NCBI GenBank assembly: GCA_002709305.1
Contig: PAQM01000005.1
Location: 126,258 to 190,257, forward strand
Length of the DNA: 64,000 nucleotides
Direction: 5' to 3'
DNA from: Crocinitomicaceae bacterium
GTDB lineage: Bacteria; Bacteroidota; Bacteroidia; Flavobacteriales_D; Crocinitomicaceae
The translations under genes were made by a program, and so were the position numbers. Positions 17,346-26,370 of the stretch are shown piece by piece. Position 1 is the stretch's first letter. Every line of letters begins with the position of its first letter. A model generated the notes under the pieces. That model did not search any database and was not told the origin of the DNA. It saw nothing but the letters and a program-made list of their open reading frames with translations.

Positions 17346-19484
17346 ATGAATATAGGAATAACAAAGTCCATCACTGTAGGAGGTAAAGAAATCTTTATCG
17401 AGACCGGAAAATTAGCTAAGCAGGCTGACGGTTCTGTAGTGTTACGAATGGGCGATACAATGATTTTAGCAACTGTTGTTGCTGCAAAAGATGCTAAGGA
17501 AGGGGTGGATTTTCTACCATTAACAGTTGATTATAAAGAAAAATTTGCAGCTGATGGAAGGATTCCAGGTGGGTTCTTTAGAAGAGAAGCAAGGCCTTCA
17601 GAAAGAGAAATTTTAGTAATGAGAATTGTGGATAGAGCATTACGACCACTTTTTCCTGACGATTTTCATTCAGAAGTACAATGTATGATGCAATTAATAT
17701 CTTATGATGGTATTAATAGTCCTGACGCTTTAGTTGGATTTGCAGCATCTACAGCAATTTCCGTTTCTGACATTCCATTTAATGGACCAATGTCTGAAGT
17801 TCGTGTTGGTCGTGTTAATGGTAAATTTATCATTAATCCTACATTAGAAGAAATGGAAATATCTGATGTTGATTGTATGATTGCTGGTACAATTGATAAT
17901 ATTGTAATGGTTGAAGGCGAAATGAAAGAAATTCAAGAAAATGAAATGGTTGAAATTATCAAAGTTGCTCATGAATCTATTAAATTGCAATGCCAGTTTC
18001 AACTAGATTTAGCAGCTGAAATACCAGGGACTTTTCCTAAGAGAGTTTATTCACATGAAGATCATAATGACGATGTTCGTGATAAAGTAATGAGCTTTTG
18101 TTATAAGAAATGTAAATCAGTTGCTGAACAAGGTATATCTTCAAAAGAAAAAAGAGCAGAACTTTTTAGTGCAATAAAAGAAGAGTATATAGAATCACTT
18201 ACTGATGAAGAGTTAGAACTAGAAGAAAAATATATTTCAGTGTATTTTAAATCAGCAATGAAGAAAGCTGTTAGAGATACAATGTTAGATGACAATATTC
18301 GTTTGGATGGACGTAAATTTGATGAAATTCGACCAATTTGGGCTGAAGTTGATTATCTACCAGTTGCTCATGGTTCTGCTGTATTTACTCGTGGAGAGAC
18401 TCAATCTCTAACAACATTAACCTTAGGAGGTAAGATGGATGAACAAAGAATTGATGATGTTACTTTTACAGGTACTGTTCCTTTTATGTTACATTATAAT
18501 TTTCCTCCATTTTCTACTGGCGAAGCAAGAATGCTGAGAGGTACCTCAAGACGTGAAATTGGACATGGTAATTTGGCATTAAGAGCTTTAAAGCCAATTC
18601 TTCCAGAGGATAATTCTTATACTATTCGTTTAGTTTCTGAAATTCTTGAGTCAAATGGTTCATCATCAATGGCTACAGTATGTGCCGGAACATTAGCTTT
18701 GATGGATGGTGGTGTCCAAATTAAAGCGCCAGTATCTGGAATTGCTATGGGTTTAGTGGCTGAGAATGGTAAATTTGCTGTATTATCCGATATCTTAGGA
18801 GATGAAGATCATCTTGGAGATATGGATTTCAAAATTACTGGAACTGCAAAGGGAATAACAGCTTGTCAAATGGATATAAAAGTTGATGGATTACCTTATG
18901 ATATTTTAATTCAAGCTTTAAATCAAGCAAAAGATGGCCGTTTACATATTTTAAATAAAATGATTGAAACTATTGCTGTTCCTAATCCAGATTTTAAACC
19001 TCATACTCCTCGTATTGAAACATTTAACGTTCCAAATGATGTTATTGGTGCAATAATAGGCCCTGGAGGTAAAATTATTCAGCAATTGCAGAAAGATACT
19101 AATACTACAATTACAATAGAAGAAATAGAAACAGGTGAGGGTAGTGTTCAGATTATGTCAAATAATGGTGATGATATGAAGAAAGCTGTTGATACAATAA
19201 AACAAATTGCTTTTCCACCTACTGTAGAAGAAGGTGCAACTTATGAAGGTAAGATAAAGTCTTTACAAGCTTATGGTGTATTTGTTGAAATTCTTCCAGG
19301 AACAGATGGTTTAATTCATATATCTGAATTTTCACATGAACGTATTTCAAAGATGGAAGATGTTTGTAAAGAAGGAGATATTGTTAAATTTAAAGTAGTA
19401 GGAAGAGATCCTAAATCTAAAAAGTTTAAACTTTCCAGAAAAGTTCTTCTTCCAAAACCAGAAGTAGAGAAATCTAATGAATAA
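17346..19484 (+). CDS. pnp: Polyribonucleotide nucleotidyltransferase (PNPase)
   Basis: A 712-residue phosphorolytic 3'-5' exoribonuclease of mRNA decay. Domain order is RNase PH I (start to about 215, with FxRREARPSEREIL), an alpha-helical linker, RNase PH II (about 310-540, with FPPFSTGEAR and the active-site DGGVQIKAPVSGIAMGL region), a KH domain (NDVIGAIIGPGGKIIQQL) and an S1 domain (YEGKIKSLQAYGVFVEI). All domains are complete and the length is normal. Confidence 0.97.
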   Translation: MNIGITKSITVGGKEIFIETGKLAKQADGSVVLRMGDTMILATVVAAKDAKEGVDFLPLTVDYKEKFAADGRIPGGFFRREARPSEREILVMRIVDRALRPLFPDDFHSEVQCMMQLISYDGINSPDALVGFAASTAISVSDIPFNGPMSEVRVGRVNGKFIINPTLEEMEISDVDCMIAGTIDNIVMVEGEMKEIQENEMVEIIKVAHESIKLQCQFQLDLAAEIPGTFPKRVYSHEDHNDDVRDKVMSFCYKKCKSVAEQGISSKEKRAELFSAIKEEYIESLTDEELELEEKYISVYFKSAMKKAVRDTMLDDNIRLDGRKFDEIRPIWAEVDYLPVAHGSAVFTRGETQSLTTLTLGGKMDEQRIDDVTFTGTVPFMLHYNFPPFSTGEARMLRGTSRREIGHGNLALRALKPILPEDNSYTIRLVSEILESNGSSSMATVCAGTLALMDGGVQIKAPVSGIAMGLVAENGKFAVLSDILGDEDHLGDMDFKITGTAKGITACQMDIKVDGLPYDILIQALNQAKDGRLHILNKMIETIAVPNPDFKPHTPRIETFNVPNDVIGAIIGPGGKIIQQLQKDTNTTITIEEIETGEGSVQIMSNNGDDMKKAVDTIKQIAFPPTVEEGATYEGKIKSLQAYGVFVEILPGTDGLIHISEFSHERISKMEDVCKEGDIVKFKVVGRDPKSKKFKLSRKVLLPKPEVEKSNE

Positions 19485-19489
19485 ATATT

Positions 19490-19522
19490 AACGTCTATTA
19501 ATTTTTGGTAGACGTTTTTTTT
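19490..19522 (+). terminator. Intrinsic terminator after pnp
   Basis: ACGTCTA pairs perfectly with TAGACGT (extendable by one A-T pair) around an 11-nt loop and runs into a tract of eight T residues. It separates pnp from the transporter gene starting at 19532. Confidence 0.85.
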
Positions 19523-19531
19523 AATGAAAAT

Positions 19532-20914
19532 ATGCTTAATAAAAAAATAATTACGTTTTTAGGCCTTTTTTTATTTTTATTCGTTCTACTTTTTTTTACT
19601 TTTTTTAAAACTAATGAGATAAAATTCTATTACTCCCTTGCATTGTCAGGGTTAATGATTTTATTTTGGTTGTTTGAAGTTGTTCCGATATATGTTACAG
19701 CCTTATTTCCTCTTGCTTTAGGTGTTCCTTTAGGTTTAATAGATGTCTCTGATTTGACTTCTTGTTATGGACATAAGTATATATATTTATTTCTTGGTGG
19801 ATTTATGTTCTCATTAGCCCTAGAAAAATGGTCTGCTCACAGACAAATTTCAGAGTCAATAATAAGGGTGTTAGGCTCCACTAAATCAAGAATTTTACTT
19901 GGTTTTTTGGTTAGTTCAGCTTTGTTAAGTATGTGGATATCAAATACTGCAACAACCTTAATGATGCTCCCAATGGCAATTGCAGTAATAGAACAAATAA
20001 AAAAAGAATCAAATTCAAAATTTTCAGTTTTTTTATTATTAGTTGTTGCTTATGGTGCTAGTATTGGTGGAATGTCAACTTTAGTTGGTTCTCCACCTAA
20101 TATCTTGATGGCTGGACTTTTGGAAGAAAATTATGGAGTATCTATAAGTTTTTTCGATTGGATGAAATTAGGTCTTCCATTATCATTAATAATGTTGATT
20201 GTAGTATATGTAATTTTTTATTTTTATCTCGGAAGCGAGAGAAATGATGAAGTTTATGATAATAGTTGTTTAGCGAAAAAAAAATGGTCAAAAAATCAAA
20301 TTCGAGTAGTATTTTTATTTTCTCTAATTATTATTCTATGGTCATTTAGAGTTTCAATTTCATCATTTACTGGTATCAAATATACAGATGAAGGAGTAGC
20401 AATTTTTGGAGCAATTCTCTTATTTTTTATTCCTTCAAGTCATAATAATGATAAATTATTGAAATGGAATGATACTAAAAAACTACCCTGGGGTATTTTA
20501 ATATTATTTGGTGGAGGAATGTCATTAGCCAAAATTCTTGAGTTAAATGGTGTTATTGATAAACTAACTTTCTTGTTCACTAACTATAGTCATCTACCAT
20601 TAATTATTATTTTGTTTTTGTTAGTTGCTATTGCAATATTTGGTACTGAAATTATGTCTAATATGGCTTTAGTTTCTGTCTTTGTTCCATTTGTCGCAAC
20701 TTTCTCTTTATCTACAGATTATTCTTTAATTCAATTATGTATGCCAATCACTCTTGCTGCGAGTTGTGCATTTATGTTACCTGTAGGAACACCTCCTAAT
20801 GCAATTGTTTTTTCATCAGGTCATTTGAAAGTTCATAACATGATGAAAACAGGATTTTTACTAAATTTAATTTCAGTAATAATTATTGTTTTATATTCTA
20901 TCATTTTTATTTAA
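19532..20914 (+). CDS. SLC13/DASS-family sodium-coupled anion transporter
   Basis: A 460-residue inner-membrane transporter with about a dozen hydrophobic helices. The two SNT-type sodium/substrate motifs are visible as SNTATTLMMLP and, in the second repeat, GTPPNAIVFSSG; GSPPNILMAG and MSNMALVSVFVP are also typical of divalent-anion:Na+ symporters. Likely substrates are C4-dicarboxylates or sulfate, which sequence alone does not separate. The ATG at 19532 was chosen because it follows the pnp terminator; an earlier in-frame alternative start would fall inside the hairpin. Confidence 0.87.
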   Translation: MLNKKIITFLGLFLFLFVLLFFTFFKTNEIKFYYSLALSGLMILFWLFEVVPIYVTALFPLALGVPLGLIDVSDLTSCYGHKYIYLFLGGFMFSLALEKWSAHRQISESIIRVLGSTKSRILLGFLVSSALLSMWISNTATTLMMLPMAIAVIEQIKKESNSKFSVFLLLVVAYGASIGGMSTLVGSPPNILMAGLLEENYGVSISFFDWMKLGLPLSLIMLIVVYVIFYFYLGSERNDEVYDNSCLAKKKWSKNQIRVVFLFSLIIILWSFRVSISSFTGIKYTDEGVAIFGAILLFFIPSSHNNDKLLKWNDTKKLPWGILILFGGGMSLAKILELNGVIDKLTFLFTNYSHLPLIIILFLLVAIAIFGTEIMSNMALVSVFVPFVATFSLSTDYSLIQLCMPITLAASCAFMLPVGTPPNAIVFSSGHLKVHNMMKTGFLLNLISVIIIVLYSIIFI

Positions 20915-20923
20915 AATTTATCT

Positions 20924-21682
20924 ATGAAAATATTACTTTCTCCTGCAAAAGCTTTGGATCTAGAAAAAACTATAAATTTTAGTTCATTTACATCTCCTTT
21001 CTTTATTAAAGAAGCTTCACTACTAATTGATAAACTAAAAGAATATTCTCCTGATGAAATTTCCAATATAATGAATGTTTCAATTGATTTAGCTGAATTA
21101 AATCATACAAGATATCATAATTGGAAACCTGATATTTATAAGAACGAAAATAATTTTACAGCAATTGCAGCTTTCAACGGGGAAGTTTATAAATCTTTTG
21201 ATTATAAATCATTGACTTTTGAACAACATGTTTTGACACAAGAAAAAATTAGAATATTATCTGGTTTATATGGTGTCTTAAGACCATTAGATTTTATTTA
21301 TCCTTATCGTTTGGAAATGGGTACCAAATTACAATATAATTCATCTACAAAAAATTTATATCAATTTTGGGGATCATTAATCACAGATTTTTTAAATAAA
21401 GAAGAATGTGAAACAATAATTAATTTGGCTTCAACTGAATATTTCAAGGTTATTAATAAAAAAGCTTTAAATTCTAGGATATTTACCCCAACGTTTAAAG
21501 AATTTAAAAATGGTAAATATAAAGTAGTAATGATTTATGCAAAAAGAGCAAGAGGTTTGATGGCAAGGTACATTATCGATAAAAATATTTCAGATCCTGA
21601 GGAAATTAAATTATTTGACATAGATGGATATTCTTTTGATGTAAATATGTCAAACGAAGATAATTGGGTATTTGTAAGATAA
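20924..21682 (+). CDS. yaaA: Peroxide stress protein YaaA (DUF328 family)
   Basis: A 252-residue protein beginning MKILLSPAKALDLE, the unmistakable YaaA N terminus (consensus M-x-I-x-L-S-P-A-K). In E. coli YaaA limits intracellular free iron damage during peroxide stress, and the fold binds DNA. Other conserved pieces are FNGEVYKSFD, LSGLYGVLRPLD and the C-terminal YAKRARGLMARY. It starts 9 bp after the transporter and may share its transcript. Confidence 0.93.
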   Translation: MKILLSPAKALDLEKTINFSSFTSPFFIKEASLLIDKLKEYSPDEISNIMNVSIDLAELNHTRYHNWKPDIYKNENNFTAIAAFNGEVYKSFDYKSLTFEQHVLTQEKIRILSGLYGVLRPLDFIYPYRLEMGTKLQYNSSTKNLYQFWGSLITDFLNKEECETIINLASTEYFKVINKKALNSRIFTPTFKEFKNGKYKVVMIYAKRARGLMARYIIDKNISDPEEIKLFDIDGYSFDVNMSNEDNWVFVR

Positions 21683-21694
21683 TTTATTTAAGTT

Positions 21695-22261
21695 TTAATT
21701 TTTAACTCTTTCTACGTATATACCTTTTCTTGTATCAACTTTTATAATTTCACCTTCATTAATAAATAGGGGGACTTTTATTTCTGCGCCAGACTCAATT
21801 TTAGCAGGTTTCATTGCATTTGTAGCTGTGTCACCTTTAACACCTGGTTCTGTATATACAACTTTTGAAATAATATGCATTGGTATCTCAAGTATTAATG
21901 GTAGTTCTTCTTCAGCATGAAAAAGTATATTACAAATCATTTCTTCGATTAAAAATTCAGGCTTTTCAATCATATTTGAAGGAATATTTACCTGTTCATA
22001 ATTTTCAATATTCATAAAAATATATGAATCACCTTCTCTATATAAAAACTGGTATTCTCTGTTTTCAATTCTTACAATTTCTATTTTATGACCGGCTGAA
22101 AAAGTAAAATCAATAATTTTACCACTTTCGATTTGTCTCATTTTTGTTCTAACAAAAGCTGGCCCTTTACCAGGTTTTACATGCTGAAATTCAATTATTT
22201 GAGATAGTTTACCATTATGATTTATGCAAAGTCCATTTTTTATGTCTGATGTATTGGCCAT
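21695..22261 (-). CDS. efp: Translation elongation factor P
   Basis: A 188-residue EF-P, which rescues ribosomes stalled on polyproline. The three beta-barrel domains are complete. The tip loop of domain I reads KPGKGPAF, with the modification-site lysine at Lys32. No EF-P-modifying enzyme gene is present in the window. The last residues (GEIIKVDTRKGIYVERV) carry the conserved C-terminal signature. It is divergent from the MscS gene with an 86-bp gap. Confidence 0.96.
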   Translation of the reverse strand: MANTSDIKNGLCINHNGKLSQIIEFQHVKPGKGPAFVRTKMRQIESGKIIDFTFSAGHKIEIVRIENREYQFLYREGDSYIFMNIENYEQVNIPSNMIEKPEFLIEEMICNILFHAEEELPLILEIPMHIISKVVYTEPGVKGDTATNAMKPAKIESGAEIKVPLFINEGEIIKVDTRKGIYVERVKN

Positions 22262-22335
22262 TTTTTCTTTTTTATATGCTTCGAATATAATGAATATTAT
22301 TTAGGTATTTTCTTTTAATTACTCTTTAATATTGA

Positions 22336-22343
22336 CACCTTTG
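22336..22343 (+). promoter_or_regulatory. Putative -7 element immediately before the MscS start (CACCTTTG)
   Basis: CACCTTTG differs from TAnnTTTG by one base and ends only 4 bp before the ATG at 22348. A start of transcription about 6-7 nt downstream would fall at or just after the ATG, so the transcript may be leaderless, or the annotated ATG may not be the real start. Confidence 0.35.
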
Positions 22344-22347
22344 CAAT

Positions 22348-23199
22348 ATGTCTTGGGAGAACATTTTAAATTATCAAATATTTGAGTTAGGAGATTTTAA
22401 ACTTCTTATAGGTAATTTATTTGCAGCTGTAATTATTATAATAACTACTTGGTTTTTTATTTCAATTTTGAAAAGAGGTATTATTAAACCCCGCTTCATT
22501 ATTGATAAAATTGAGAGTAAGCGGAGAATGTCTATATTTTTAATTTTCAAGTATTTTATTTGGGTAATAAGTTTCATAATCATACTTGAAGTCATAGGTG
22601 TTGATATTACAGTTTTGGTTTTTGGTTCAACTGCATTGTTAGTTGGTCTTGGTCTTGGTTTACAGAATATTTTTAAAGATCTTATTTCAGGATTATTTCT
22701 ACTTTTTGAAGGTACGATTAAATTAGGTGATATTATTGAAGTTGACAATGTAGTAGGTAAGGTTATGGGCATTAATTTAAGAAGTTCTCAGATTTTAACA
22801 AGAGAGGATGTTGTATTTATAATTCCAAATTCCAAATTTGTATCTGAAAAAGTTGTTAATTGGACACGTAATCAAGAATATATCCGTTTTAGTGTTTATT
22901 TAGATATTGCATATGGATCAGATATTGATTTAGTATATTCTTGTTTGAACAAATCAATGCAAGAAAGTTCATTAATTTTAAAAGAACCTAGTTCATTTGT
23001 TAGGTTAATTGATTTTGGAGATTCTTCATTGAAATTTGAGATGGTTTTTTGGTCAAAAGAAGTATTTATAATTGAGAATATTAAGTCTGATTTAAGAAAG
23101 TTAGTTTATAAAAAATTAATAGAAAATAATATAGAAATCCCATTTCCTCAAAGAGATATTAATATAAAAGGTTTAAAAAAAATAGCAGTTGAAGAATAA
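22348..23199 (+). CDS. Small-conductance mechanosensitive channel, MscS family
   Basis: A 283-residue MscS-type channel that releases solutes upon hypo-osmotic shock. Three membrane helices precede the pore-lining TM3, whose Gly/Ala packing pattern reads GSTALLVGLGLGLQNIF. The following DLISGLFLLFEGTIKLGDII is the TM3b/beta-domain signature, and the C-terminal alpha/beta cytoplasmic vestibule ends near residue 275. Length is close to E. coli MscS (286). Confidence 0.92.
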   Translation: MSWENILNYQIFELGDFKLLIGNLFAAVIIIITTWFFISILKRGIIKPRFIIDKIESKRRMSIFLIFKYFIWVISFIIILEVIGVDITVLVFGSTALLVGLGLGLQNIFKDLISGLFLLFEGTIKLGDIIEVDNVVGKVMGINLRSSQILTREDVVFIIPNSKFVSEKVVNWTRNQEYIRFSVYLDIAYGSDIDLVYSCLNKSMQESSLILKEPSSFVRLIDFGDSSLKFEMVFWSKEVFIIENIKSDLRKLVYKKLIENNIEIPFPQRDINIKGLKKIAVEE

Positions 23200-23200
23200 G

Positions 23201-24154
23201 TTATAATAATTCCTCAATTATTCTATCCATAGAATATCCTTCTGCTTCAGCTCTATAGTTCTTAACTATTCTGTGTCTTAATATAGGTTTAGCGACAGCT
23301 TTAACATCTTCAATATCTGGAGAGTATTTATTATTAATGGCTGCATGACATTTTGCACCAACTATTAAATATTGTGATGCTCTAGGACCAGCTCCCCAAT
23401 TTATAAAATCTTTAGTTAATTGAGGTGATAATTCACTGTTAACACGAGTTTTATTAACTAATTTGACAGCATATTCAAGTACATTTTGTGCTACAGGTAT
23501 CCTACGAATTAATTCTTGATATTTTTGTATTGATTTTGCATCTAGCATTTGATTTAATGAAATTTCAGTATCATTAGTTGTAGATTCAACAATAGATAAT
23601 TCTTCTTCAAATTTTGGATAGTCTAATAGTATATTAAACATAAATCGGTCAAGTTGTGCTTCTGGAAGAGGATAAGTACCTTCTTGTTCAATTGGATTTT
23701 GTGTTGCTAAAACAAAGAAAGGTTTTTCTAAAGGATAAGTATTACCAGCTGCAGTTACAGCTTTCTCTTGCATTGCTTCAAGAAGTGCTGCTTGAGTTTT
23801 TGGTGGCGTACGATTAATCTCATCTGCTAGGATTATATTAGAGAATATAGGTCCTTTAAGGAATTTAAATGTACGATTTTCATCTAATATTTCTGAACCA
23901 ATAATATCTGAAGGCATTAAATCTGGAGTAAATTGTATTCTATTAAAATTAAGCCCTAAGCAATTAGAAATAGTATTAACTAAAAGTGTTTTAGCAAGTC
24001 CGGGTACACCTACAAGCAAACAATGTCCACGAGAGAATATAGAAATTAAGACTTGATTAATAACATCATCTTGACCAACAATTACTTTATGAATTTCTGT
24101 TTTTAAATTTTCATAATCTTTTACAAATTGATCTAATTTAGACTTATCAGACAT
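23201..24154 (-). CDS. MoxR-family AAA+ ATPase
   Basis: A 317-residue AAA+ protein of the MoxR class, thought to act as a chaperone in assembly of VWA-domain complexes. Walker A is GVPGLAKTLL, Walker B LADEINRTPPKTQAALLEAM, sensor 1 ATQNPIEQEGTYPLPEAQLDRF. The lid domain follows. MoxR genes normally sit before DUF58 and VWA (Bat) genes, but here the gene is the last of a reverse operon behind three folding factors and meets the MscS gene tail to tail with 1 bp between stops. Its clients are therefore unknown. Confidence 0.92.
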   Translation of the reverse strand: MSDKSKLDQFVKDYENLKTEIHKVIVGQDDVINQVLISIFSRGHCLLVGVPGLAKTLLVNTISNCLGLNFNRIQFTPDLMPSDIIGSEILDENRTFKFLKGPIFSNIILADEINRTPPKTQAALLEAMQEKAVTAAGNTYPLEKPFFVLATQNPIEQEGTYPLPEAQLDRFMFNILLDYPKFEEELSIVESTTNDTEISLNQMLDAKSIQKYQELIRRIPVAQNVLEYAVKLVNKTRVNSELSPQLTKDFINWGAGPRASQYLIVGAKCHAAINNKYSPDIEDVKAVAKPILRHRIVKNYRAEAEGYSMDRIIEELL

Positions 24155-24187
24155 ATTTTATTCGTTTATAGGGTAAATATAATAATG

Positions 24188-25534
24188 TTATTGACTTATC
24201 CATTTGTTTTTGAATTTACAATTGATATAATTTTTATCAATTCGAATAAAAGCATTTGAAATTTTAGTCGAAATCCATTGATTTATTATTTCTTGCTTTT
24301 TATTATTCTCTGCAGCTTTTTTAATTAATGAATAATCTTCTTTTAAGTTTGCTCTATGAGGATTTGTTCTATTCATCAATTTAACAATTCTAATTCCTTG
24401 TTTTCTATCAAATAAATTAGTGTAAATATTCGGTTTAGAAATATCCCCTTTTTCCATTTTATCAGTTAGTAAATATATTTGTTGGTCAACTTGGTTCAAA
24501 TCTTCCATACTCCATAATTGTTCTCCTGTAATAGGGTTTGTTATTATTCCTTTATTTTGCATAGTTGTTTCATCATTTGAATATAATTTAACAGCTTGAT
24601 CCCAAGTTATTTCACCTAGTTTTATTTTTTGATAACAAGAGTCAAGCTTTAATGCAGATGATTCTAAGGCGTCATTTGAAAATTCTGGTACAATTAATAT
24701 ATGTTGACATATATAATTATCTCCTTTACGTTCAATTAGTTTTACAATGTGGTATCCATAATCAGTTTCAAAAATATCGGATATATTTCCAGGTGAAAGA
24801 TTGAAAATTGCAGCTTCAAATTGGGGCACCATCATTCCTCGAGTTGCTTCAATTTTACCGCCATCTTTGGAACTTCCCGGATCCATAGAGTGAATTCTAG
24901 CTTGAGTAGAAAATGATTTTCCATCTTCAATGATACTTTGTCTTATTTTTTTTAATCTATCAAAGGCATTCTTTTTATCACTTATTGTAATTTCAGGATA
25001 ATGAACAATTTGTTGAAAGCTAAGTTGAGAATTAATAAAGGGAATGCTATCTATTGGAATAGATTTGTAAAATTTATCAACTTCCCTTGGAGTTATAGTA
25101 ATCTCAGATGTAATTTGACGTTCCATCTCTTTAGCTAGAAGTTGATCTTTAATAACTTGTCTAAATTCTTTTTTGATTTGAGTTACAGATTTACCATAAA
25201 ATTCTTCCATTTTTTGACGACTTCCAATTTGATTCTCAATAATTCGTAATCTATTTTCCATTTCACCATCAACTTGAGAATCATTAATTTCAACACTGTC
25301 AATTTTTGCTTGATTTAATAAAAGATATTGGAACATAATTTCTTCAAGAATTTGGCAATCAATTTCAGGATTAATTTCAATTTCCGCTTGTATTGCTTGT
25401 AGTTTTTGAGATTCTATATCTGATAGTAAAATAATGTTGTCTCCTACTTGAGCAATAACCTTATCTATGATTTCTTGAGAAAAAGTTAAATAGATTGTAA
25501 AAAAAAATATATTAAATGTTAATAATAATTTCAT
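24188..25534 (-). CDS. SurA-like periplasmic peptidylprolyl isomerase
   Basis: A 448-residue periplasmic chaperone/foldase for outer-membrane proteins. A signal peptide (to about residue 19) precedes a SurA N-terminal domain starting IIDKVIAQVGDNIILLSDIE, the SurA signature. A parvulin domain at about 170-270 carries SSKDGGKIEATRGMMVPQFE and DYGYHIVKL; a second, weaker parvulin-like stretch begins at YICQHILIVPEF. It overlaps the preceding lipoprotein gene by 23 bp, so the two are probably translationally coupled. Confidence 0.88.
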   Translation of the reverse strand: MKLLLTFNIFFFTIYLTFSQEIIDKVIAQVGDNIILLSDIESQKLQAIQAEIEINPEIDCQILEEIMFQYLLLNQAKIDSVEINDSQVDGEMENRLRIIENQIGSRQKMEEFYGKSVTQIKKEFRQVIKDQLLAKEMERQITSEITITPREVDKFYKSIPIDSIPFINSQLSFQQIVHYPEITISDKKNAFDRLKKIRQSIIEDGKSFSTQARIHSMDPGSSKDGGKIEATRGMMVPQFEAAIFNLSPGNISDIFETDYGYHIVKLIERKGDNYICQHILIVPEFSNDALESSALKLDSCYQKIKLGEITWDQAVKLYSNDETTMQNKGIITNPITGEQLWSMEDLNQVDQQIYLLTDKMEKGDISKPNIYTNLFDRKQGIRIVKLMNRTNPHRANLKEDYSLIKKAAENNKKQEIINQWISTKISNAFIRIDKNYINCKFKNKWISQ

Positions 25535-26360
25535 GTTTGTTTTTTATTTTCTTAATCAATTTATCTTGATGTTTTTCTTTAATTTCTTGAAGTCTTATAG
25601 AAATTATTCTGGTTTTAATTTTATCTGATAGAAAATCTAAAGGTGGCACATCGTTTTTAAGTTTATAATCTATAATATTTAAAAAGTATGTATGATTATC
25701 ATCTGAAAAGTATGTTTTCGTTCTGTTAAGTACAATATTATCAATATTAAATTTTTTAACAGGAACATCTTTTGTTAATTCTTCAAAGTATATCCATATT
25801 GAATCATTAAAGTAATAGTTTTCAGCATAAAGTTTGGCATAAGAGTTTAGTTTTGTTAAATCTTGATCATTTTTTAATAGATATATTTCATCAATATTCT
25901 TTGATTTGAAATCAATATATTTTGGGATTTTCAAGTACAAAGCCTTTACTATATAATCTTGAAGTACAAATTCTTCTTTATGAGTATTATAGTATGATTC
26001 AATTTCCTTTTTTGTAATTATTGTATCGAGTTTATTTTTGAGTTCTATTTCTTCAAGATAATACTTTGCTAAATCTCCTGAAAAAAAACCTTCTCTCAAT
26101 TTAATAAGTTTCCATGTATCTTGATATTCATTTTTAATTTCTGATTTTAAAGCTTCTTTTGTACACCATTCATCAATGAATTTTTTTAGCTCAATTGTAT
26201 CATTTGGATTCATGCCTAGATGAGACATAATAACAAAAGCATCCTCTTCAGATAATTCAATATTATCAACTGAAGCGATTATGTTTTTATTATTACAACT
26301 ATAGAAAAGTATTACAAAGAAAAAAAATACAGGAATAATACTAATCTGTTTTATAAACAT
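25512..26360 (-). CDS. Lipoprotein, PPIase-like/SurA-associated, function unknown
   Basis: A 282-residue protein with a lipoprotein signal ending LFYSC. The start ATG at 26360 gives a clean lipobox; a longer in-frame reading would invade the preceding gene. No complete parvulin signature is visible, but the opening ASVDNIELSEEDAFVIMSH resembles the N-terminal helix of SurA/PpiD-type proteins, and a gene of this type commonly sits between the two parvulin genes in Bacteroidota. It is 10 bp behind the PPIase gene and overlaps the SurA-like gene by 23 bp. A role in outer-membrane protein folding is inferred from context. Confidence 0.7.
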   Translation of the reverse strand: MFIKQISIIPVFFFFVILFYSCNNKNIIASVDNIELSEEDAFVIMSHLGMNPNDTIELKKFIDEWCTKEALKSEIKNEYQDTWKLIKLREGFFSGDLAKYYLEEIELKNKLDTIITKKEIESYYNTHKEEFVLQDYIVKALYLKIPKYIDFKSKNIDEIYLLKNDQDLTKLNSYAKLYAENYYFNDSIWIYFEELTKDVPVKKFNIDNIVLNRTKTYFSDDNHTYFLNIIDYKLKNDVPPLDFLSDKIKTRIISIRLQEIKEKHQDKLIKKIKNKHEIIINI

Positions 26361-26370
26361 ATATATATAA

